Assembly (NCBI RefSeq): GCF_004345645.1
Contig: NZ_SLWS01000001.1
Span: forward strand, 1,367,546 to 1,431,545
Direction: 5' to 3'
Length of the DNA stretch: 64,000 nt
Origin: Actinocrispum wychmicini
GTDB taxonomy: Bacteria; Actinomycetota; Actinomycetes; Mycobacteriales; Pseudonocardiaceae
A program made the translations under genes and the position numbers. The notes beneath the pieces were generated by a model that worked only from the letters and a program-made list of their open reading frames with translations, was not told the DNA's origin and searched no databases. Positions 50,736-59,025 of this stretch are shown here, piece after piece (positions within the stretch are counted from its first letter, which is position 1; each line of letters opens with the position of its first letter).

Positions 50736-51486
50736 GAAAGCGGTGCAGCCCGACCCGGACACCCTCGGTGGGCACCGTGCTGGCGAAGCACGCCGCCTCC
50801 ACCGCGAGGCCCTCGTCGATCGGCAGGTTGATGCCTCGGGTGACCGCGCGCAGGCAGGCCGCCACGGCCGTGGGGGCCTGCCGGACGATCCGGGCGGCCA
50901 GGTCCCGCGCCGCGTCGAGCAGTTCGTCGGCCGGGACTACCGTGTTGACCAGGCCGATCTCGGCGGCTCGCGCGGCCGGAATCGGGTCCCCGGTCAGGAT
51001 CATCTCCAGGCCGCGCTTGCGGCCGACGTGCCGTGGGAGCCGTTGGGAGCCGCCGAACGGCGGCGGGAAGCCGAGGGTGATCTCGGGTTTGGCGAACGTG
51101 GCGTGCTCGGCGGCGATCGCGAGCGGCGCGGCCTCGGTCAGCTCGCACCCGCCGCCGTAGGCCAGGCCGTTGACCGCGACGATCACCGGCTTCGGGAACT
51201 CCTCGATCCGACGGGTCAGGCCATGGCCGCGCCGGACGATCTCGCGCAGCGCCCGCTCGGTGCCGCCGGCGATGCTCTCGGCCAGGGACGGGATGTCCGC
51301 GCCGGCGCTGAACGCCCTGCGGCCGGCACCAGTCAGCACCACCGCGCGGACGTGGTCGTCGGCGTCGACTCGGTCCAGCGCGGCCAGCAGCGCGTCGATT
51401 GTCGGGTAGTCCAGGGCGTTGAGCTTCCGCTCCCGGTCGATGGTGATCGTGACGAGCGACTCGTCCTGATCCACGTGGATTGCCAT
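50692..51486 (-). CDS. Enoyl-CoA hydratase/isomerase family protein
   Basis: A 264-residue crotonase-fold protein. Features: AFSAGADIPSLAES (oxyanion loop), NGLAYGGGCELTEAAPLAIA, FAKPEITLGFPPPFGGSQRL and RGLEMILTGDPIPAARAAEI. Both Glu positions of the hydratase active site appear occupied (CEL- and PEI-region). Its likely reaction is hydration of trans-2-enoyl-CoA or a related isomerisation. It is divergent from a MocR regulator, with an operator-like palindrome between them, so control by that regulator is likely. The last 44 bases overlap the 3' end of the GT2 gene. Confidence 0.93.
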   Translation of the reverse strand: MAIHVDQDESLVTITIDRERKLNALDYPTIDALLAALDRVDADDHVRAVVLTGAGRRAFSAGADIPSLAESIAGGTERALREIVRRGHGLTRRIEEFPKPVIVAVNGLAYGGGCELTEAAPLAIAAEHATFAKPEITLGFPPPFGGSQRLPRHVGRKRGLEMILTGDPIPAARAAEIGLVNTVVPADELLDAARDLAARIVRQAPTAVAACLRAVTRGINLPIDEGLAVEAACFASTVPTEGVRVGLHRFLNRSDDAPGSRSSA

Positions 51487-51507
51487 ACCCGGAGGCTAGG
51501 AGCCTAT

Positions 51508-51535
51508 TCTAGGACGATCCAGTAATTGTCCTAGA
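51508..51535. promoter_or_regulatory. Operator-like palindrome between enoyl-CoA hydratase and MocR genes
   Basis: TCTAGGAC (51508-51515) and GTCCTAGA (51528-51535) pair perfectly, and two further base pairs fit after a G-T. An extra CTAGGA lies at 51496. TAGATA (51532-51537) on the plus strand and TAGAAT on the minus strand overlap the arms as possible -10 boxes, so binding would affect both divergent genes. No matching -35 was found. Confidence 0.55.
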
Positions 51536-51548
51536 TACAGGATCCGGC

Positions 51549-52877
51549 ATGCGGCCACCCTCCTACAAGCGCATCGTGGACGAGCTCGCCTCCTCGATCC
51601 GAGCGGGGAGGCTGCCGGCAGGTACCCGGCTGCCGGCCCACCGCACGCTGGCCCGCGACCAGCGGATCGCCCTGGCCACGGCCAGCCGCGTCTACGCCGA
51701 GTTGGCCGCGATGGGCCTGGTCGTCGGGGAACCCGGCCGCGGCACGTTCGTCCGGGACCTGTCCGGCTTCGACGGGCCGGAGCCGTCTCGCGTCCTGCCG
51801 GTGCCGCGTGTGGCTGACCTGTCGTTCAACCAGCCGCTGTCCGTCGGTCAGGCCGACCAGTTACGGCACGCCCTGCGGACCCTGTCGACCTCGGGTGACG
51901 TGGAATCCCTGCTGCGCCAACACCCACCGGGCGGGCGACGGCAGGACCGGGCGGTCGTCGCCACCTACCTGCTCGACCGCGGCATCGACACCGCACCGGC
52001 GAACGTGTTGCTGGCCAACGGAACCCAGCAGGCGCTCGACACCGTGCTGCGTGCGCTGACCCGGCCCGGCGACGTGCTCGCGGTCGACGCGCTCAGCTAC
52101 CCCGGCATCACTCTGCTCGCGTCCGTGCACGGACTTGATCTCGCACCTGTCCCTGTCACGGCGTCAGGTCCTGATCTTGAAGCCCTTGATCGACTCTGCC
52201 GCAGCCGACCGGTCCGCGCGATCTACACGATTCCCACCGTGCACAACCCGCTGGGCTGGGTGCTGGATGCGGAACAGCGTTCGCGCCTCGTCGACATCGC
52301 ACGTGACACTGTGATCATCGAGGACGGTACGTACGCGTTCCTGGACTCATCGCCGCCCCCGCCGCTGCAAGCCCTCGCACCTGAGCGCACCTGTTACGTG
52401 GGCAGCCTCTCCAAGAACGTTGCGACCGGACTGCGGTTCGGCTTCGCCGTGGTGCCTGAGCAGTACATCGGAGCCGTCACCAGGAGCCTGCGCGCGGCGG
52501 CTTGGGGTGCGCCGGCGCTCGTCACCGCGGTCGCCACGGGGTGGCTCGCCGACGGTACGGTCGCGCGGCTGGAGCAGGATCGCCGCGAGGAAGCCGCTGT
52601 CCGGCAAGGCATCGCGCGCTCCGCGCTCGCCAGCATGGAGATGACCGCGCACCCGACGTCTTACACCGTATGGCTGGGTCTCGATTCGCACCTGCGCCCG
52701 GATCAGGTCGCGGCCGCGCTCGCGGGGGAAGGGATCCTCGTGTCCACCGCTGACGCGTTCGCCACCGGCGCGTACCGGCCGCGCGCACTGCGGCTAGCGT
52801 TGGGCACGCCACCGCTGGCGGAGCTGGAGTCCGTTCTGCTCCGCCTGCGCGCCACCGTCGAGGCCATCGCGCCGTGA
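51549..52877 (+). CDS. MocR-type GntR/aminotransferase transcriptional regulator
   Basis: A 442-residue MocR regulator. The N-terminal GntR winged helix (SYKRIVDELASSIRAGRLPA, HRTLARDQRIALATASRVYA) is fused to a fold-type I aminotransferase domain with the PLP Lys in CYVGSLSKNVATGLRFGF and the LLANGTQQALDTVLRAL, YTIPTVHNPLGWVLDAEQ motifs. MocR proteins sense PLP or an amino acid and act on a neighbouring gene. Here that is likely the divergent enoyl-CoA hydratase. A rare TTA codon occurs in DQLRHA. The ATG is 13 bases after the palindromic region. Confidence 0.94.
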   Translation: MRPPSYKRIVDELASSIRAGRLPAGTRLPAHRTLARDQRIALATASRVYAELAAMGLVVGEPGRGTFVRDLSGFDGPEPSRVLPVPRVADLSFNQPLSVGQADQLRHALRTLSTSGDVESLLRQHPPGGRRQDRAVVATYLLDRGIDTAPANVLLANGTQQALDTVLRALTRPGDVLAVDALSYPGITLLASVHGLDLAPVPVTASGPDLEALDRLCRSRPVRAIYTIPTVHNPLGWVLDAEQRSRLVDIARDTVIIEDGTYAFLDSSPPPPLQALAPERTCYVGSLSKNVATGLRFGFAVVPEQYIGAVTRSLRAAAWGAPALVTAVATGWLADGTVARLEQDRREEAAVRQGIARSALASMEMTAHPTSYTVWLGLDSHLRPDQVAAALAGEGILVSTADAFATGAYRPRALRLALGTPPLAELESVLLRLRATVEAIAP

Positions 52878-52892
52878 GTCCTAAGTGGACTG

Positions 52893-53357
52893 TCAGCCGC
52901 CCTCGATCGCGTCCGGGTCGACCCCGAGGTAGTTCGCGACCTGCTCGACGAGCACGTCGTGGACGAGGTCGGCCAGGTCGACGCTGTCCTTCGCGCGCGC
53001 CTCCAGCGGGCGGCGGTAGAGCACGATCCGGGCGGACGTCGGGTTGCCCCGGCGGTCCATGCCGGCGGGCACCAGCCGGGCCAGCGGGACACCGCCGTCG
53101 GCCAGCACGCCGTCCGGCGGTGGGGCGCCGGGGGTGCGGGTCTCGATCTCCGGGACGTCGTCCACGGCCACGTCCAGCTTGGTCAGCTCGGTCCGCCAGC
53201 GCGCCTCGATCGGCTCCAGCGCGTCCAGCACGAGGGCGTCAAACCGCTCGGCCCGGGTGCTCGCCGCCGGCAGTGTCGCCGGGATCAACGGTCCGCGCAG
53301 GCCGCGGCCATGCCGGTCCCGGCCGCGGCCGCCTCGGCGGCGCGCTCGGCGGGGCAT
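52893..53357 (-). CDS. Zincin-like protein with degenerate metallopeptidase motif
   Basis: A 154-residue protein of the actinobacterial 'metallopeptidase family' (Rv3259-like). An Arg-rich N-terminus (PRRARRRGGRGRDRHGRGLR) precedes FDALVLDALEPIEARWRTEL, IETRTPGAPPPDG and the C-terminal LVHDVLVEQVANYLGVDPDA. In active zincins this last segment would read HExxH; here it is HDVLV, so the catalytic Glu and second His are missing and proteolysis is unlikely. ATG at 53357 is chosen; the frame is open to 53483. It is divergent from the DUF3499 gene, as in mycobacteria. Confidence 0.82.
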   Translation of the reverse strand: MPRRARRRGGRGRDRHGRGLRGPLIPATLPAASTRAERFDALVLDALEPIEARWRTELTKLDVAVDDVPEIETRTPGAPPPDGVLADGGVPLARLVPAGMDRRGNPTSARIVLYRRPLEARAKDSVDLADLVHDVLVEQVANYLGVDPDAIEGG

Positions 53358-53487
53358 GACCACACCAACCTCCAGACATGGCGACACGGCGACTAAGAAG
53401 AGACGACTAGGAAGAACAGAGTACAAGTGGCCGTGTCCCGGTGTGCCTGCCTGCCCGCCGCCGCGAAACGCGCTATCGTCCACGATC

Positions 53488-53847
53488 GTGCGGAACGTGC
53501 GGCGTTGTTCGCGGACCGGGTGTGTGAATCCGGCTGTTGCGACGCTGACCTACGCCTACGCCGACTCGACGGCCGTTGTCGGGCCCCTGGCCACGTACTC
53601 CGAGCCGCACAGCTACGACCTGTGCGAACAGCACGCGCTCCGGCTGACCGCGCCGAAGGGCTGGGAGGTCGTCCGGCACGACGGCGAGTTCGCCGCGCCC
53701 GAGCCGTCCCATGACGACCTGACCGCGTTGGCCGAGGCGGTGCGGGAGGCCGGCCGGCCGGACCGGCCGGTGGAGCCGCCGGACCTGAGCAGCCAGAACG
53801 GCCGCCGCGGCCACCTGAGGGTGCTGCCCGATCCCGTCGTGGAATAG
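53488..53847 (+). CDS. DUF3499 family protein
   Basis: A 119-residue actinobacterial protein. Paired CSRTGC (about residues 6-11) and LCEQHA (about 48-53) suggest a zinc-binding site, with LTYAYADSTAVVGPLATY between them. The C-terminal half is Asp/Glu/Pro-rich and probably flexible. GTG at 53488 is used. The homologue in Mycobacterium tuberculosis (Rv3258c) lies at the same position between the zincin-like gene and manB. Function unknown. The gene is followed by manB after 51 bases. Confidence 0.85.
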   Translation: MRNVRRCSRTGCVNPAVATLTYAYADSTAVVGPLATYSEPHSYDLCEQHALRLTAPKGWEVVRHDGEFAAPEPSHDDLTALAEAVREAGRPDRPVEPPDLSSQNGRRGHLRVLPDPVVE

Positions 53848-53898
53848 CCCGTCCAATAGGCTCGGCAGGCGAGTTTCCTGCGATCCCGGGAGAGCCCT

Positions 53899-55248
53899 GT
53901 GCGTGACCTGTCCGCAGTGTTCAAGGCGTACGACATCCGCGGCTTGGTGGGTGAACAGCTCGACAGCGACCTCGTCCGGGAGATCGGCGCCGCGTTCGCG
54001 CGGCTGGTCGGTGGCCCCGCGGTGGTCGTGGGCCACGACATGCGTGACTCGTCACCCGGCCTGGCCGGCGCGTTCGCCGAGGGTGTGACGCGGGAAGGCG
54101 TCGACGTCGTCAGCATCGGCCTGGCCAGCACGGACATGCTCTACTTCGGGTCCGGCAACCTCAACCTGCCCGGCGCCATGTTCACCGCCAGCCACAACCC
54201 GGCCGCCTACAACGGGATCAAGCTCTGCCGCGCGGGTGCCGCCCCGGTCGGCCAGGACAGCGGGCTGTCGGACATCAGGGCGGACGTCGAGCGCGGCATG
54301 CCGGAGTCGGGTGCGACGCACGGCGCCGTCGACGAGAAGACCATGCTGGACGCGTACGCCGCGTACCTGAACAAGCTCGTCGACCTGTCCGCGATCCGGC
54401 CGCTGAAGGTCGTGGTGGACGCGGGCAACGGGATGGGCGGCTACACCGTGCCGAAGGTGTTCGAGGGCCTGCCGGTCGAGATCGTCCCGATGTACTTCGA
54501 GCTGGACGGCAGCTTCCCGAACCACGAGGCCAACCCGCTCGACCCGGCCAACATCGTCGACCTGCAGGCCAAGGTCCGCGAGGTCGGCGCGGACGCCGGC
54601 GTGGCGTTCGACGGCGACGCCGACCGCTGCTTCGTGGTCGACGAGAACGGCGACCCGGTGTCGCCCAGTTCGATCACCGCCCTGGTCGCCACCCGTGAGC
54701 TGGCCAAGGAGCCGGGCGCGACGGTCATCTACAACCTGATCACCTCCAAGGCCGTCCCGGAGATCGTCGGCGAGCACGGCGGAACACCCGTCCGCACCCG
54801 CGTCGGCCACTCGTTCATCAAGCAGGAGATGGCCCGGACCGGCGCGATCTTCGGCGGCGAGCACTCGGCGCACTACTACTTCCGGGACTTCTGGCGGGCC
54901 GACACCGGCATGCTGGCCGCGTTGCACGTGCTGGCCGCGCTCGGTGAGCAGGACGGCCCGCTGTCCGCGTTGACGAGCGAGTATGCCCGCTATGCCGCCT
55001 CCGGTGAGATCAACTCCACAGTCGACGACCAGGACGGACGCATGCGGGCGGTGCGCGCGGCGTTCGGTGGCCGCGACGGCGTCACCATCGACGAGTTGGA
55101 CGGTCTCACTGTCGAGCTGCCCGGCGGCGCCTGGTTCAACCTGCGTCCGTCGAACACCGAGCCGCTGTTGCGGCTTAACGTGGAGGCCAGGGACGCCGAC
55201 GCGGTGGCCGCTCTGCGCGACGAGGTGCTCGCTCTGGTGCGGGATTGA
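53899..55248 (+). CDS. manB: Phosphomannomutase/phosphoglucomutase
   Basis: ManB/PmmA (449 aa) interconverts mannose-6-P and mannose-1-P. All four phosphohexomutase motifs are present: catalytic phosphoserine in MFTASHNPAAYNGIK, metal site AFDGDADRCFVVDE, sugar-binding GGEHSAHYYFRDFWRADTG and phosphate-binding RPSNTEPLLRLNVEA. The start is GTG. It heads the cluster manB-Trm112-SIS-manA with gaps of 31, 6 and 49 bases. Together with ManA and ManC it supplies GDP-mannose for the mannosyltransferases. Confidence 0.97.
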   Translation: MRDLSAVFKAYDIRGLVGEQLDSDLVREIGAAFARLVGGPAVVVGHDMRDSSPGLAGAFAEGVTREGVDVVSIGLASTDMLYFGSGNLNLPGAMFTASHNPAAYNGIKLCRAGAAPVGQDSGLSDIRADVERGMPESGATHGAVDEKTMLDAYAAYLNKLVDLSAIRPLKVVVDAGNGMGGYTVPKVFEGLPVEIVPMYFELDGSFPNHEANPLDPANIVDLQAKVREVGADAGVAFDGDADRCFVVDENGDPVSPSSITALVATRELAKEPGATVIYNLITSKAVPEIVGEHGGTPVRTRVGHSFIKQEMARTGAIFGGEHSAHYYFRDFWRADTGMLAALHVLAALGEQDGPLSALTSEYARYAASGEINSTVDDQDGRMRAVRAAFGGRDGVTIDELDGLTVELPGGAWFNLRPSNTEPLLRLNVEARDADAVAALRDEVLALVRD

Positions 55249-55279
55249 GCCACACTGGACGTGAGCAGAGGAGGAAAGC

Positions 55280-55483
55280 GTGGCCGTAGAGCTTGATCAG
55301 CGGTTGCTGGAGATCTTGGCGTGCCCGTCGGACGACCACGCGCCGCTGAGGCCCGGCACCCCGGACGACCCGGACGCGGACGTCCTCACCTGCACTTCCT
55401 GCGGTCGCCGATACCCGGTGACCGATGGGATCCCGGTGCTGCTGCTGGACGAAGCGACAGAGTCCCCCACCGTGGGCGAGTGA
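55280..55483 (+). CDS. Trm112 family small zinc protein
   Basis: A 67-residue Trm112-like protein. Cys residues at CPSDDHAPL and LTCTSCGRRYPVTDGIPVLL give three of the usual four zinc ligands; the second is Asp or Ser here, which is common in actinobacterial members. The family in eukaryotes activates methyltransferases; bacterial roles are uncertain. GTG start with GGAGGAAA upstream. Lies 6 bases before the SIS gene, between manB and manA, so it is probably in the same transcript. Confidence 0.88.
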   Translation: MAVELDQRLLEILACPSDDHAPLRPGTPDDPDADVLTCTSCGRRYPVTDGIPVLLLDEATESPTVGE

Positions 55484-55489
55484 GTCCCG

Positions 55490-56581
55490 ATGCCCGACGA
55501 CACCTTGCTGGACGACCCGGCCAGGCTGACCGAGGCGGACACCGAGGGCCTGCTGCGGGCCGCCGCGCAGGCCGGCGCCCAGGTCCGGTCGGTCATCGAG
55601 ATAGCCGGTGAGCTCGGCGTGCCCGGCGGCCTGCGGGACTTCCGGCCGCGGGCGTTGATCCTGGTCACCCGGCCGGGCGACGGTCGGGCCATCGTCGACC
55701 TGCTGTCCGCCCTGCTCGGGCCGACGTGTCCGGTGCCGGTGGTGATCACCGACGAGGTGCCCGCCTGGGTGGGCCCACTGGACGTGGTGATCGCGCACAC
55801 CGAGGACCCGGGCGACCGCGTGCTGGCCGAGTCGGTCGGCCGGGCGACTCGGTACGGCGCCACCACCGTGCTCACCGCGCCCCCGGAAGGCCCGGTGGCG
55901 GCCGCGGGCGCCGGGAAGGCGTTCCTGCTGCCGCCGCGGGTGCCTGTGCCGCCCGGGTTCGCGTTCCCGCGCGCCCTGGCCACCGGCCTGTTCACGGTCC
56001 GGACGCTGGGGCTGCTGAGCACCGATCTCGAGGTCCTCGCCGACGAATTGGACAAAGAAGCCGAAAAAGGACATCTCGCGCACGAGTCGTTCGTCAACCC
56101 GGCGAAGTCTCTCGCGCTGCGGCTGACCGACCGGGTGCCGCTACTGTGGGGTTTGGACCCGGCGGGAACCGCCGTGGCCCATCACGCGCGGCACGTACTC
56201 GCCGCGCATGCGGGGTACGTCTGCGACGTGGGCTCATATGCCGACGCCCAGACCAGGTTCGCCCTGCATCGGGCGGCCGTTCGGGCCACCAGCGGTCAGG
56301 GTATTTTCGACGACCCGGACGACTACGTGGGTGACCCGACCGCGATGCTGCGGGTGCAGCTGCTGGCGATCGCGGCCGGACCGGCGGCGGACGTGGCGCG
56401 ACACATGGCCGCGGACTCGTTGCCGGGTGGGGACGTGCTGGTCCCGGCCGAGGAGGTGGGCGCCGACGAGTCCACCCGGGCCGCGGTGCTCGCGCTGCGG
56501 TTCGAGCTGGCAGCGCTGTACCTGGGGCTGGCGGCCGGCACCATCGGCGGGTCAGGACGGTACGCGCCCGCCGGGGTGTGA
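55490..56581 (+). CDS. SIS-domain protein (phosphosugar isomerase-like)
   Basis: A 363-residue protein of the bifunctional phosphoglucose/phosphomannose isomerase C-terminal/SIS type, matching the Rv3256c position. The N-terminal half has FRPRALILVTRPGDGRAIVD and EVPAWVGPLDVVIAHTEDPG (SIS-like alpha/beta), and the second half GLDPAGTAVAHHARHVLAAH and DDYVGDPTAMLRVQLLAIA. Classical active-site motifs for phosphomannose isomerase are not obvious, so it may bind a phosphosugar and regulate ManA. Located between Trm112 and manA. Confidence 0.82.
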   Translation: MPDDTLLDDPARLTEADTEGLLRAAAQAGAQVRSVIEIAGELGVPGGLRDFRPRALILVTRPGDGRAIVDLLSALLGPTCPVPVVITDEVPAWVGPLDVVIAHTEDPGDRVLAESVGRATRYGATTVLTAPPEGPVAAAGAGKAFLLPPRVPVPPGFAFPRALATGLFTVRTLGLLSTDLEVLADELDKEAEKGHLAHESFVNPAKSLALRLTDRVPLLWGLDPAGTAVAHHARHVLAAHAGYVCDVGSYADAQTRFALHRAAVRATSGQGIFDDPDDYVGDPTAMLRVQLLAIAAGPAADVARHMAADSLPGGDVLVPAEEVGADESTRAAVLALRFELAALYLGLAAGTIGGSGRYAPAGV

Positions 56582-56630
56582 CGCGGGGCAGACGCCGACC
56601 GGCGGCTGAAACGAGGAGATGGGTTCAAGA

Positions 56631-57836
56631 GTGGAGTTGCTGCGCAACGCTGTGCGGCCCTATGCATGGGGGTCGCGCACGACCATCGCGGAGTTGCTGG
56701 GGCGGCCGGTACCGGCGCCGCACCCGGAGGCCGAACTGTGGATGGGCGCGCACCCCGGTGACCCCTCACACCTCGGTGACCGGTCCCTGCTGGCGGTCGT
56801 CGACGCCGACCCGGTGGGCCAGCTGGGCGCGGACTGCGCCGACCGGTGGGGCAACCGGCTGCCGTTCCTGATGAAGATCCTCGCCGCCGAGGAGGCGTTG
56901 AGCCTGCAGGCGCACCCGTCCGCCGCGCAGGCCCGCGAGGGCTACGCCCGCGAGGAGTCGTTGGGCATCCCACGGGACGCGAAGAACCGCAACTACCCGG
57001 ACCCGACCGCCAAACCCGAGCTGGTGTGCGCGCTGACCGAGTTCCACGCGCTGGCCGGGTTCCGCGACCCGCACCGGACGGTCCGGCTGCTGCGCGAGCT
57101 GGAGACCCCGGGGATGGCCGTGTACACCGACCTGCTGGCCGGCCAGCCGGACGCGGACGGCCTGCGTGCGCTGTTCACGACGTGGATCACCCTGCCCCAG
57201 CCGGCCCTGGACACCCTGCTGCCGGAGCTGCTGGACGCGTGCGTCCTGCACGTGAAGGACCACGGCGAGTTCGACCTGGAGTGTCGTACGGTCCTTGAGC
57301 TCGGCGAAGCCCACGACGGCGACGCGGGTGTGCTGGCGGTGTTGCTGCTGAACAGGGTCGTTCTGGCCCCTGGCGAGGCGATCTACCTGCCGGCCGGGAA
57401 CCTGCACACGTACCTGCACGGCACGGCCGTGGAGATCCTGGCGAACTCCGACAACATCCTGCGCGGCGGGCTCACACCGAAGCACGTGGACGTGCCGGAG
57501 CTGCTGCGTGTCCTGGACTTCACGTCCGCCGACATGCCCGTCCAACGCGGCACGGCGGTGGCGCCGCGGATGTGGCGTTATCCGACCGACGCCCCGGAGT
57601 TCGAGCTGTCCCGGCTGGAATGGGCGCCCGATGAGACGGACGAAGTGCTGTTGTCCAGCACGGGGCCGCAGATCATGATCTGTACCGCCGGGGCGGCCAC
57701 GTGCGAGTCCGAAGGCCGGAAGGTCGAGCTGGGCCGGGGCGAGTCGGTGTGGTCGGCGGCCCATGACCCGGCCGTTCGGGTGACCCCGGTGCCCGGCGTC
57801 CGAACCCAGCTCTTCCGGGCCACCGCCGGCGGTTAG
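56631..57836 (+). CDS. manA: Mannose-6-phosphate isomerase, class I
   Basis: ManA (401 aa) converts fructose-6-P to mannose-6-P and is zinc-dependent. Conserved parts: LLRNAVRPYAWGSRTTIAEL, HPEAELWMGAHPGDPSHLGD, LMKILAAEEALSLQAHPSAA, KPELVCALTEFHALAGF, and YLPAGNLHTYLHGTAVEILA with NSDNILRGGLTPKHVD. The GTG at 56631 matches the mycobacterial N-terminus; ATG 56619 would add four residues. The enzyme begins the mannose pathway completed by manB and manC. Confidence 0.96.
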   Translation: MELLRNAVRPYAWGSRTTIAELLGRPVPAPHPEAELWMGAHPGDPSHLGDRSLLAVVDADPVGQLGADCADRWGNRLPFLMKILAAEEALSLQAHPSAAQAREGYAREESLGIPRDAKNRNYPDPTAKPELVCALTEFHALAGFRDPHRTVRLLRELETPGMAVYTDLLAGQPDADGLRALFTTWITLPQPALDTLLPELLDACVLHVKDHGEFDLECRTVLELGEAHDGDAGVLAVLLLNRVVLAPGEAIYLPAGNLHTYLHGTAVEILANSDNILRGGLTPKHVDVPELLRVLDFTSADMPVQRGTAVAPRMWRYPTDAPEFELSRLEWAPDETDEVLLSSTGPQIMICTAGAATCESEGRKVELGRGESVWSAAHDPAVRVTPVPGVRTQLFRATAGG

Positions 57837-57873
57837 GGTTTGTCCGGACATACCGGACGCTAGGGGAGGGCAC

Positions 57874-58782
57874 GTGTCAGCAAGCGGCGGCACCAAGGCG
57901 ATCATCGCCGCGCTGGCGGCGAACGCGGGCATCGCGGTGGCCAAGTTCGTCGGCTTCCTGATCACCGGGTCCTCGTCGATGCTCGCCGAGTCCGTGCACT
58001 CGCTCGCCGACACCTCCAACCAGGGCCTGCTGCTGCTGGGGCAGAAGACGTCGCGACGCAAGGCGGACCGCGAGCACCCGTTCGGCTACGGCCGCGACCG
58101 GTACTTCTACTCGTTCATCGTCGCCCTGATGCTGTTCACCCTCGGCGCGGTGTTCGCGCTGTACGAGGGGATCCACAAGGTCCAGGCGCCGGAGCCGCTG
58201 GAGTCGCCGATCGTCGCGGTGATCATCCTGGTGGTCGCGGTCGTCCTGGAGGGCTTCAGCTTCCGGACCGCGATCAGCGAGTCCCGGCAGACCAAGGGCA
58301 CCGCGACGTGGTGGCAGTACATCCGCCAGTCCCGCGCGCCGGAGCTGCCCGTCGTGCTGCTTGAGGACGCGGGCGCGCTGCTGGGCCTGGTGTTCGCGCT
58401 GATCGGTGTCGGCCTGGCGATGATCACCGGCGACCCGGTGTGGGATGGCATCGGCACGATCATGATCGGTGTCCTGCTGGGGATCATCGCGGTCATCCTG
58501 ATCGTCGAGATGAAGAGCCTGCTGATCGGCGAGGGCGCCACCCCGGCCGAACTGGACACGATCTGCGACGAGCTGGCCGCCGGCCGGGTCGAGCGGGTCA
58601 TCCACATCCGCACCCAGTACCTGGGCCCGGACGAGCTGCTCGTGGCCGCGAAGATCGCCCTGTCGCCCGGCCTGGCCACCGAGGACATCGCCCAGGCCAT
58701 CGACGACGCCGAACTGCGGGTCCGCTCGAAGGTCCCAGCGGCCCGGCTCATCTATCTCGAACCCGACCTGGACCGTGTTTGA
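57874..58782 (+). CDS. Cation diffusion facilitator transporter
   Basis: A 302-residue CDF-family divalent metal exporter. Helices 1 and 2 (about 12-33, 35-53) hold the metal-binding motif SVHSLADTSNQGLLLLGQ; helix 5 carries LEDAGALLGLVFALIGVG, where the second Asp-bearing motif is found. Residues about 209-295 are the cytoplasmic ferredoxin-like dimerisation domain (VERVIHIRTQYLGPDELLVA). Likely exports Zn, Fe or Mn; the metal is not predictable. The start is GTG. The palindromic repeat copy A begins 4 bases after its stop. Confidence 0.94.
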   Translation: MSASGGTKAIIAALAANAGIAVAKFVGFLITGSSSMLAESVHSLADTSNQGLLLLGQKTSRRKADREHPFGYGRDRYFYSFIVALMLFTLGAVFALYEGIHKVQAPEPLESPIVAVIILVVAVVLEGFSFRTAISESRQTKGTATWWQYIRQSRAPELPVVLLEDAGALLGLVFALIGVGLAMITGDPVWDGIGTIMIGVLLGIIAVILIVEMKSLLIGEGATPAELDTICDELAAGRVERVIHIRTQYLGPDELLVAAKIALSPGLATEDIAQAIDDAELRVRSKVPAARLIYLEPDLDRV

Positions 58783-58785
58783 TCG

Positions 58786-58934
58786 TCCTCGCTCCGCTCG
58801 GACAGGCTTGGCCGCCTGAAGCCGGCCATTTCCACCCCGCCCCACGCGACCGACATCTTCGCTTGGGGCGGTCACCAGCTTGGCCGGGGCGATGTCGGGC
58901 GTGTTGCGGGGTGTAAATGACCGGCGCGGCCAAG
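58786..58934. repeat. Palindromic interspersed repeat, copy A
   Basis: A 149-base element in the 243-base spacer between the cation transporter and the permease. Its arms 58807-58857 and 58891-58934 pair as a long imperfect stem (both, read outward, share CTTGGCCGC, GCCGG(C/T)CATTT and CACCCCGC...GACATC), with a loop of 33 bases. It is very similar to copy B (47383-47534) in the other orientation and to half-copy C (30388-30460). No open reading frame of note lies inside. Confidence 0.82.
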
Positions 58935-59025
58935 CGGCCGGGAACTTGGTCGACCAGCACGTCCTGATCACACATCCCCGGTCGCACCCCGTAGTGTCGT
59001 GGTCACGCGATGATTGGGGGCAAGG

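Noticed and set aside
30388..58934. The repeats considered as a CRISPR array
   Set aside because: Only three copies, tens of kilobases apart, palindromic over about 150 bases and without spacers or cas genes.
58783..59025. Possible tRNA or riboswitch in the spacer before the permease
   Set aside because: The only structure is the palindromic repeat; no cloverleaf, T-loop or known riboswitch core could be seen.
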